Positions 58,901-64,000 of a DNA stretch of 64,000 bases are shown here, piece after piece. The notes below the pieces were generated by a model. That model was not told the origin of the DNA and made no database searches. It saw only the letters and a list, made by a program, of their open reading frames with translations. The translations under genes and the position numbers were made by a program. This DNA comes from Acinetobacter sp. 10FS3-1. GTDB lineage: Bacteria; Pseudomonadota; Gammaproteobacteria; Pseudomonadales; Moraxellaceae. Location: positions 2,294,001 through 2,358,000 of the forward strand of contig NZ_CP039143.1 in NCBI RefSeq assembly GCF_013343215.1. Reading direction: 5' to 3'. The number at the start of each line of letters is the position of its first letter. Within the stretch, counting starts at the first letter, position 1.

Positions 58901-61900
58901 CCAGCCTGATCTTTCGCAGTGACATCGACGACCTCACCATCCGTTACCGGACGCTTAAGCTCAATAGCAAAGTCACCATTTTCATCTGCAGTACCCGTAC
59001 CAATAACGTTACCATTTTTGTCGGTTACATCTACAGTTGAACCAGCTTCCGCTTTACCGCTAACAGTTAAACCATCTTCACCGATTACAACATCGGTTGG
59101 GACTGCAGGTGCAATGGTGTCTTTCTCGCCCGTGATTTCTACAGGCTCAGACTCATTACCAGCTTCATCTTTTGCAATAACGTCAGCAGTGTTGCCATCA
59201 GTTAAGGCAGGATTGACTGGAACAACAAAGTCACCATTTTCATCTACTGTACCTGTACCAAGGATGTTGCCATCTTTGTCAGTCACTACAATTTCTGAAC
59301 CTGGTTCACCTTTACCTGTCACTTCCGTACCATCTTCATTCAGAACGACATTTGTCGGCGCTTCAGGTGCTTCGGTATCTACATCGCTGTCTGAATCCGA
59401 ATCGCTATCTGAATCCGAATCGCTATCTGAATCCGAGTCGCTGTCCGAGTCTGAATCAGAGTCGCTATCCGAGTCCGAGTCGCTGTCAGAGTCTGAGTCC
59501 GAATCGCTGTCTGAATCCGAATCACTATCTGAGTCCGAATCGCTGTCTGAATCCGAATCACTATCTGAGTCCGAATCGCTGTCCGAGTCTGAGTCGCTGT
59601 CTGAATCCGAGTCGCTGTCAGAGTCTGAGTCCGAATCGCTGTCTGAGTCCGAGTCGCTGTCTGAGTCGCTGTCTGAATCCGAATCGCTATCTGAATCCGA
59701 GTCGCTGTCAGAGTCTGAGTCCGAATCGCTGTCTGAATCTGAATCGCTGTCTGAGTCCGAATCGCTGTCCGAGTCTGAGTCGCTGTCTGAATCAGAGTCG
59801 CTATCCGAGTCTGAGTCGCTGTCTGAATCCGAATCGCTATCCGAGTCTGAGTCCGAGTCGCTATCCGAGTCCGAGTCGCTGTCTGAATCCGAGTCGCTGT
59901 CCGAGTCTGAGTCCGAGTCGCTATCCGAGTCCGAGTCGCTGTCTGAATCCGAATCGCTGTCCGAGTCTGAGTCGCTATCCGAGTCTGAATCGCTGTCAGA
60001 GTCGCTATCCGAGTCTGAGTCGCTGTCTGAATCCGAATCGCTGTCTGAATCCGAGTCGCTGTCAGAGTCTGAGTCCGAATCGCTGTCTGAATCTGAATCG
60101 CTGTCTGAATCAGAGTCGCTGTCCGAGTCTGAGTCGCTGTCTGAATCCGAATCGCTGTCTGAATCCGAGTCGCTGTCAGAGTCTGAGTCCGAATCGCTGT
60201 CTGAATCTGAATCGCTGTCTGAATCAGAGTCGCTGTCCGAGTCTGAGTCGCTGTCTGAATCCGAATCGCTATCTGAATCCGAGTCGCTGTCAGAGTCTGA
60301 ATCGCTGTCTGAATCAGAGTCGCTATCCGAGTCTGAGTCGCTGTCTGAATCCGAATCGCTATCTGAATCCGAATCGCTATCTGAATCCGAGTCGCTGTCA
60401 GAGTCTGAATCGCTGTCTGAATCAGAGTCGCTGTCAGAGTCTGAATCGCTGTCTGAATCAGAGTCGCTATCCGAGTCTGAGTCGCTGTCTGAATCCGAAT
60501 CGCTATCGCTGTCTGAGTCCGAATCGCTGTCTGAATCCGAATCGCTATCTGAATCCGAGTCGCTGTCCGAGTCTGAGTCGCTGTCTGAATCCGAATCGCT
60601 ATCTGAATCCGAGTCACTGTCAGAGTCTGAATCGCTGTCTGAATCAGAGTCGCTATCCGAGTCTGAGTCGCTGTCTGAATCCGAATCGCTATCGCTGTCT
60701 GAGTCCGAATCGCTGTCTGAATCCGAATCGCTATCTGAATCCGAGTCGCTGTCCGAGTCTGAGTCCGAATCGCTGTCTGAGTCCGAGTCGCTGTCAGAGT
60801 CTGAGTCCGAATCGCTGTCTGAATCTGAATCGCTGTCTGAGTCCGAATCGCTGTCCGAGTCTGAGTCGCTGTCTGAATCCGAATCGCTGTCTGAATCAGA
60901 GTCGCTATCCGAGTCTGAGTCGCTGTCTGAATCCGAATCGCTATCTGAATCCGAATCGCTATCTGAATCCGAGTCGCTGTCAGAGTCTGAATCGCTGTCT
61001 GAATCAGAGTCGCTATCCGAGTCTGAGTCGCTGTCTGAATCCGAATCGCTATCGCTGTCTGAGTCCGAATCGCTGTCTGAATCCGAATCGCTATCTGAAT
61101 CCGAGTCGCTGTCCGAGTCTGAGTCGCTGTCTGAATCCGAATCGCTATCTGAATCCGAGTCACTGTCAGAGTCTGAATCGCTGTCTGAATCAGAGTCGCT
61201 ATCCGAGTCTGAGTCGCTGTCTGAATCCGAATCGCTATCGCTGTCTGAGTCCGAATCGCTGTCTGAATCCGAATCGCTATCTGAATCCGAGTCGCTGTCC
61301 GAGTCTGAGTCCGAATCGCTGTCTGAGTCCGAGTCGCTGTCTGAATCCGAATCGCTATCTGAATCCGAGTCGCTGTCAGAGTCTGAATCGCTGTCTGAAT
61401 CAGAGTCGCTATCCGAGTCTGAGTCGCTGTCTGAATCCGAATCGCTATCGCTGTCTGAGTCCGAATCGCTGTCTGAATCCGAATCGCTATCTGAATCCGA
61501 GTCGCTGTCCGAGTCTGAGTCGCTGTCTGAATCCGAATCGCTATCTGAATCCGAGTCACTGTCAGAGTCTGAATCGCTGTCTGAATCAGAGTCGCTATCC
61601 GAGTCTGAGTCGCTGTCTGAATCCGAATCGCTATCGCTGTCTGAGTCCGAATCGCTGTCTGAATCCGAATCGCTATCTGAATCCGAGTCGCTGTCCGAGT
61701 CTGAGTCCGAATCGCTGTCTGAGTCCGAGTCGCTGTCAGAGTCTGAGTCCGAATCGCTGTCTGAATCTGAATCGCTGTCTGAGTCCGAATCGCTGTCCGA
61801 GTCTGAGTCGCTGTCTGAATCCGAATCGCTATCTGAATCCGAGTCGCTGTCAGAGTCTGAATCGCTGTCTGAATCAGAGTCGCTATCCGAGTCTGAGTCG

Positions 61901-64000
61901 CTGTCTGAATCCGAATCGCTATCTGAATCCGAATCGCTATCTGAATCCGAGTCGCTGTCAGAGTCTGAATCGCTGTCTGAATCAGAGTCGCTATCCGAGT
62001 CTGAGTCGCTGTCTGAATCCGAATCGCTATCGCTGTCTGAGTCCGAATCGCTGTCTGAATCCGAATCGCTATCTGAATCCGAGTCGCTGTCCGAGTCTGA
62101 GTCCGAATCGCTGTCTGAGTCCGAGTCGCTGTCCGAGTCTGAGTCCGAATCGCTGTCTGAATCTGAATCGCTGTCTGAGTCCGAATCGCTGTCCGAGTCT
62201 GAGTCGCTGTCTGAATCCGAATCGCTGTCTGAATCCGAATCGCTATCCGAGTCCGAATCGCTGTCAGAGTCGCTATCCGAGTCTGAGTCGCTGTCTGAAT
62301 CCGAGTCGCTGTCTGAATCCGAATCGCTATCCGAGTCCGAATCGCTGTCTGAATCTGAATCGCTGTCTGAATCAGAGTCGCTGTCCGAGTCTGAGTCGCT
62401 GTCTGAATCCGAATCGCTGTCTGAATCCGAGTCGCTGTCAGAGTCTGAGTCCGAATCGCTGTCTGAATCTGAATCGCTGTCTGAATCAGAGTCGCTGTCC
62501 GAGTCTGAGTCGCTGTCTGAATCCGAATCGCTATCTGAATCCGAGTCGCTGTCAGAGTCTGAATCAGAGTCGCTATCCGAGTCTGAGTCGCTGTCTGAAT
62601 CCGAATCGCTATCTGAATCCGAATCGCTATCTGAATCCGAGTCGCTGTCTGAATCCGAATCGCTATCTGAATCCGAGTCACTGTCAGAGTCTGAATCGCT
62701 GTCTGAATCAGAGTCGCTATCCGAGTCTGAGTCGCTGTCTGAGTCCGAATCGCTGTCTGAATCCGAATCGCTGTCTGAATCCGAATCGCTATCTGAATCC
62801 GAGTCGCTGTCCGAGTCTGAGTCCGAATCGCTGTCTGAGTCCGAGTCGCTGTCAGAGTCTGAGTCCGAATCGCTGTCTGAATCTGAATCGCTGTCTGAGT
62901 CCGAATCGCTGTCCGAGTCTGAGTCGCTGTCTGAATCCGAATCGCTATCCGAGTCCGAATCGCTGTCTGAGTCGCTATCCGAGTCTGAGTCGCTGTCTGA
63001 ATCCGAGTCGCTGTCAGAGTCTGAGTCTGAATCATCAATTACTGGAGCAAATACCTGCGTAGGAGCAGACTCATTACCCGCATCATCTTTCGCTGTAACT
63101 AATACTTCTTCACCATCAACGAGCGCAGTCTCTAAGTCAATCTCATAGTCACCATTTACATCAGCTTTGCCAGAGGCAATGACTTTACCATCAGCATCTT
63201 TAATTTGAACTAAAGCACCAGCTTCGGCTTTACCAAAAATAACTGTACCTTCTTCATTAAATTCAGCAGAAGGCATCGCAGGTTTAATGGTGTCTTTCTC
63301 ACCCGTGATTTCTACAGGCTCAGACTCATTACCAGCTTCATCTTTTGCAATAACGTCAGCAGTGTTGCCATCAGTTAAGGCAGGGTTGACTGGAACAACA
63401 AAGTCACCATTTTCATCTACTGTACCTGTACCAAGGATGTTGCCATCTTTATCAGTTACTACAATTTCTGAACCTGGCTCACCTTTACCAGTGATCTCTG
63501 TACCGTCTTTGTTGATTTCAACTTCAGATGGTAGTGCAGGCGCAATAGTGTCTTTCTCGCCCGTGATTTCTACAGGCTCAGACTCATTACCAGCTTCATC
63601 TTTTGCAATAACATCAGCAGTGTTGCCATCAGTTAAGGCAGGGTTGACTGGAACAACAAAGTCACCATTTTCATCTACTGTACCTGTACCAAGGATGTTG
63701 CCATCTTTGTCAGTCACTACAATTTCTGAACCTGGTTCACCTTTACCTGTCACTTCCGTACCATCTTCATTCAGAACGACATTTGTCGGCACTTCAGGTG
63801 CTTCGGTATCTACATCGCTGTCTGAGTCCGAATCGCTGTCTGAATCAGAGTCGCTGTCTGAATCAGAGTCGCTGTCCGAGTCAGAGTCCCCTCTACTATT
63901 CGAATCACCTTGTACCGCTGCAATCGCCCCGCCTAAACCTGCAGCAAGGCCTGCCCCAATAAGCCATGGTGAAATAGCAAGTCCAGCTACCGACTCCTCA
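55930..64000 (-). CDS. giant SD-repeat Bap-like adhesin, type I secreted (N-terminus off window)
   Basis: About 2,690 residues are visible; the frame continues past the right edge. From the N-side: a hydrophobic stretch ([20 protein letters not shown]) typical after a BapA-type prefix, 12 Ser-Asp repeats, three ~85-residue Ig-like domains ([20 protein letters not shown]), about 608 Ser-Asp dipeptides, further Ig-like domains, then Bap-like modules. Three VCBS-like units carry YGTLxxxxDGSYTYT. The last ~90 residues hold [16 protein letters not shown] and end [12 protein letters not shown], a type I secretion C-terminal target. It is exported by an ABC/TolC-type system and probably mediates adhesion and biofilm. 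GTG at 63792 is internal, not a start. Confidence 0.9.
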   Translation of the reverse strand, partial: EESVAGLAISPWLIGAGLAAGLGGAIAAVQGDSNSRGDSDSDSDSDSDSDSDSDSDSDSDSDVDTEAPEVPTNVVLNEDGTEVTGKGEPGSEIVVTDKDGNILGTGTVDENGDFVVPVNPALTDGNTADVIAKDEAGNESEPVEITGEKDTIAPALPSEVEINKDGTEITGKGEPGSEIVVTDKDGNILGTGTVDENGDFVVPVNPALTDGNTADVIAKDEAGNESEPVEITGEKDTIKPAMPSAEFNEEGTVIFGKAEAGALVQIKDADGKVIASGKADVNGDYEIDLETALVDGEEVLVTAKDDAGNESAPTQVFAPVIDDSDSDSDSDSDSDSDSDSDSDSDSDSDSDSDSDSDSDSDSDSDSDSDSDSDSDSDSDSDSDSDSDSDSDSDSDSDSDSDSDSDSDSDSDSDSDSDSDSDSDSDSDSDSDSDSDSDSDSDSDSDSDSDSDSDSDSDSDSDSDSDSDSDSDSDSDSDSDSDSDSDSDSDSDSDSDSDSDSDSDSDSDSDSDSDSDSDSDSDSDSDSDSDSDSDSDSDSDSDSDSDSDSDSDSDSDSDSDSDSDSDSDSDSDSDSDSDSDSDSDSDSDSDSDSDSDSDSDSDSDSDSDSDSDSDSDSDSDSDSDSDSDSDSDSDSDSDSDSDSDSDSDSDSDSDSDSDSDSDSDSDSDSDSDSDSDSDSDSDSDSDSDSDSDSDSDSDSDSDSDSDSDSDSDSDSDSDSDSDSDSDSDSDSDSDSDSDSDSDSDSDSDSDSDSDSDSDSDSDSDSDSDSDSDSDSDSDSDSDSDSDSDSDSDSDSDSDSDSDSDSDSDSDSDSDSDSDSDSDSDSDSDSDSDSDSDSDSDSDSDSDSDSDSDSDSDSDSDSDSDSDSDSDSDSDSDSDSDSDSDSDSDSDSDSDSDSDSDSDSDSDSDSDSDSDSDSDSDSDSDSDSDSDSDSDSDSDSDSDSDSDSDSDSDSDSDSDSDSDSDSDSDSDSDSDSDSDSDSDSDSDSDSDSDSDSDSDSDSDSDSDSDSDSDSDSDSDSDSDSDSDSDSDSDSDSDSDSDSDSDSDSDSDSDSDSDSDSDSDSDSDSDSDSDSDSDSDSDSDSDSDSDSDSDSDSDSDSDSDSDSDSDSDSDSDSDSDSDSDSDSDSDSDSDSDSDSDSDSDSDSDSDSDSDSDSDSDSDSDSDSDSDSDSDSDSDSDSDSDSDSDSDSDSDSDSDSDSDSDSDSDSDSDSDSDSDSDSDSDSDSDSDSDSDSDSDSDSDSDSDSDSDSDSDSDSDSDSDSDSDSDSDSDSDSDSDSDSDSDSDSDSDSDSDSDSDSDSDSDSDSDSDSDSDSDSDSDSDSDSDSDSDSDSDSDSDSDSDSDSDSDSDSDSDSDSDSDSDSDSDSDSDSDSDSDSDSDSDSDSDSDSDSDSDSDSDSDSDSDSDSDSDSDSDSDSDSDSDSDSDSDSDSDSDSDSDSDSDSDSDSDSDSDSDSDSDSDSDSDSDSDSDSDSDSDSDSDSDSDSDSDSDSDSDSDSDSDSDSDSDSDSDSDSDSDSDSDSDSDSDSDSDSDSDSDSDSDSDVDTEAPEAPTNVVLNEDGTEVTGKGEPGSEIVVTDKDGNILGTGTVDENGDFVVPVNPALTDGNTADVIAKDEAGNESEPVEITGEKDTIAPAVPTDVVIGEDGLTVSGKAEAGSTVDVTDKNGNVIGTGTADENGDFAIELKRPVTDGEVVDVTAKDQAGNTSESTEVTGNKDTIAPDAPEVAIDDSYSVLTVKTEPNATVKLYDSEGNPMLDSNGNPIEIKADANGDVTYEFSPALERGSELKVTATDEAGNESAPVDIIVGVDEIFGAVDNNVDVILDATPSREENQTPSDLNKKGFTVANVGLGPVLGLDVLADVIKNSVQLEVGKDQVREVTMYGDAGGIQVLATMDLYVYKLNESTGQWEQQSVTENWVISYLLGGKSKETDFTLTEGKWMFVMAGGEGIQALTGYGLNFTKDVVLDYANAESISGSAQGNMITDDDSEYGSDEVPAGSTVTEIKAEDGEWVSTSTSGEIQIEGKYGTLTVKADGSYTYTVNEDFRGYGEKDVFTYRVTSPSGKVSEAELTFELDLTAKEDRIEIDNTVILDVDPIIAFDSDNSSIADVVGFKVIDIGLLGPVLSAEALGGAGAMEFNVGENEVKELTFHGSAGGVALGVGYDLFIYKLDPATGNYNQVHLEKDWFMAAFLGGKSEQLTLQFGEGEYKALLQSSGGLGLLTGAGLYVDHETVYDYESPTKFTGTVEGDATPQDSTILLKVDGEDLKVGKETVIQGEYGTLVISSDGTYTYTVEKPDNAPLDWKPPYGEVDRFKLVMQDENGKTTVEYLNIKVGTHSAEDDFDIVSVSETNKVSKIEYNEVDKIGDYGKSYTKEFDVAKHDLDAGVTLKITGSPTIIGPLGSYLVLTYTLTNATTGKIYSDRVEAARGKDGALEFTLDNLPEGKYKLDITAQNGNLESIHFVTDEIIHSEEYVTTELPEIKGALFANDEGIQILDTLSFGNKVVFVNDPNQGAQTITVEGNYGTLVIGKDGSYTYTPKGGVYGIEKFVYETTSKVGTIETAILEINVGKTVTASEHADSVDSSAGNDSFTMGTGGDTVIFDLLADDNVGGNGHDVWSDFSMEEGDKIEVSDLLSEGTTLADAITLTEDAEGNVVLNIDRDGTAGTSYQSESFLTLVGVEKTDTLLDDLINNGHLF
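59111..59382 (-). repeat. Ig-like domain direct repeat, C-side copy
   Basis: Partner of the copy at 63542-63813 on the other side of the large SD tract. The pair flanks a ~4.4 kb in-frame segment, a substrate for homologous recombination that would delete or multiply the SD region without a frameshift. Confidence 0.9.
59383..63033 (-). repeat. uninterrupted (Ser-Asp)n tract, about 608 dipeptides
   Basis: Every codon from 59383 to 63033 is Asp (GAC/GAT) alternating with Ser (AGC/TCN). The DNA is built of 18-24 bp units such as GACAGCGATTCGGATTCA with synonymous drift. Higher-order copies are visible: one distinctive junction recurs at 60505/60691, 61051/61237 and 61447/61633, each pair 186 bp apart. 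The tract is a multiple of three throughout, and frames on both strands are open through it as a by-product of codon composition. Confidence 0.95.
63542..63813 (-). repeat. Ig-like domain direct repeat, N-side copy
   Basis: Nearly identical at DNA level to 59111-59382, displaced by exactly 4,431 bp (1,477 codons). Only a handful of differences were counted over ~270 bp. A third, slightly more diverged copy lies at about 63290-63541. Confidence 0.9.
63814..63888 (-). repeat. short (Ser-Asp)12 tract
   Basis: A second SD block of 25 codons near the N-terminal side of the adhesin, between the hydrophobic stretch and the first Ig-like domain. Its downstream junction (SDVDTEAPE) is the same as that of the large tract. 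Confidence 0.92.

Noticed and set aside
59383..63033. SD tract as a CRISPR array or tandem non-coding repeat
   Set aside because: Units are too short, have no distinct spacers, and preserve a single reading frame with two amino acids throughout.
58919..63148. 1,409-codon plus-strand frame of Ser-Glu repeats
   Set aside because: It is the reverse reading of the SD tract and the Ig-like domains; no start context or independent domain.
63542..63792. GTG at 63792 as the start of the adhesin
   Set aside because: The frame continues upstream through another Ser-Asp block and a hydrophobic stretch to the window edge, so this codon is internal.

Overview
The window is a chromosomal segment from an Acinetobacter species. 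Three things point there: a BfmR/BfmS two-component pair whose regulator reads like the A. baumannii protein over its whole length, a thirteen-gene nuo operon with a fused nuoCD, and a giant SD-repeat, type I secreted Bap-like adhesin. The species cannot be fixed from the sequence alone. No rRNA, tRNA, CRISPR array, intact insertion sequence or prophage was seen.

Layout. 1-2.7 kb: three tandem minus-strand secreted proteins that share a short motif just after the signal peptide, possibly related to the Acinetobacter Fil pilus-system proteins. 2.9-4.2 kb: dcd and a LysE-type exporter. 4.9-8.4 kb: a TAXI-type TRAP transporter operon (binding lipoprotein, DUF1850 protein, fused permease). 8.4-18.1 kb: mrp/apbC, a disordered LEA-like protein, metG, a secreted metallo-beta-lactamase-fold hydrolase, a second LysE exporter, a small lipoprotein, a PLP-dependent deaminase/desulfhydrase and a BaiN-type flavoprotein. 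Two short genes (38 and 47 residues) lie between these. 18.4-21 kb: a small membrane protein, a CmpX/MscS-like channel protein and a single-span membrane protein. 22-23.7 kb: fpr and a divergent FinR-like LysR regulator. 23.7-25.4 kb: three tandem cold-shock-domain proteins, one fused to a membrane anchor and an Excalibur domain and one cut short by an in-frame amber codon. 25.5 kb: upp. 26.3-41.4 kb: the complete nuoA-N operon (respiratory complex I). 42-44.8 kb: an unknown protein and bfmS-bfmR. 45.4-49.9 kb: nrdA and nrdB (class Ia ribonucleotide reductase) with a 42-residue membrane microprotein and a compound palindrome between them; candidate DnaA and NrdR boxes lie upstream of nrdA.

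50.1-64 kb is the accessory part. It holds a secreted metzincin-like protease, an AT-rich three-gene operon, and, upstream on the same strand, the C-terminal 2.7k residues of a giant adhesin with about 608 consecutive Ser-Asp dipeptides. The operon encodes (i) an alpha/alpha-toroid-like protein, (ii) a glycosyltransferase with the two-part architecture of the Gram-positive GtfA/TarM/SdgA-SdgB group, and (iii) a CapA-type metallophosphatase-fold domain fused behind a D-Ala-D-Ala-carboxypeptidase-like domain whose three catalytic motifs are all lost.

In staphylococci, SdgA/SdgB glycosylate the serines of SD repeats. The layout here therefore suggests a Gram-negative SD-repeat modification system with two additional uncharacterised components. 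This is an inference from architecture and gene order, and it is the most interesting proposal in the window.
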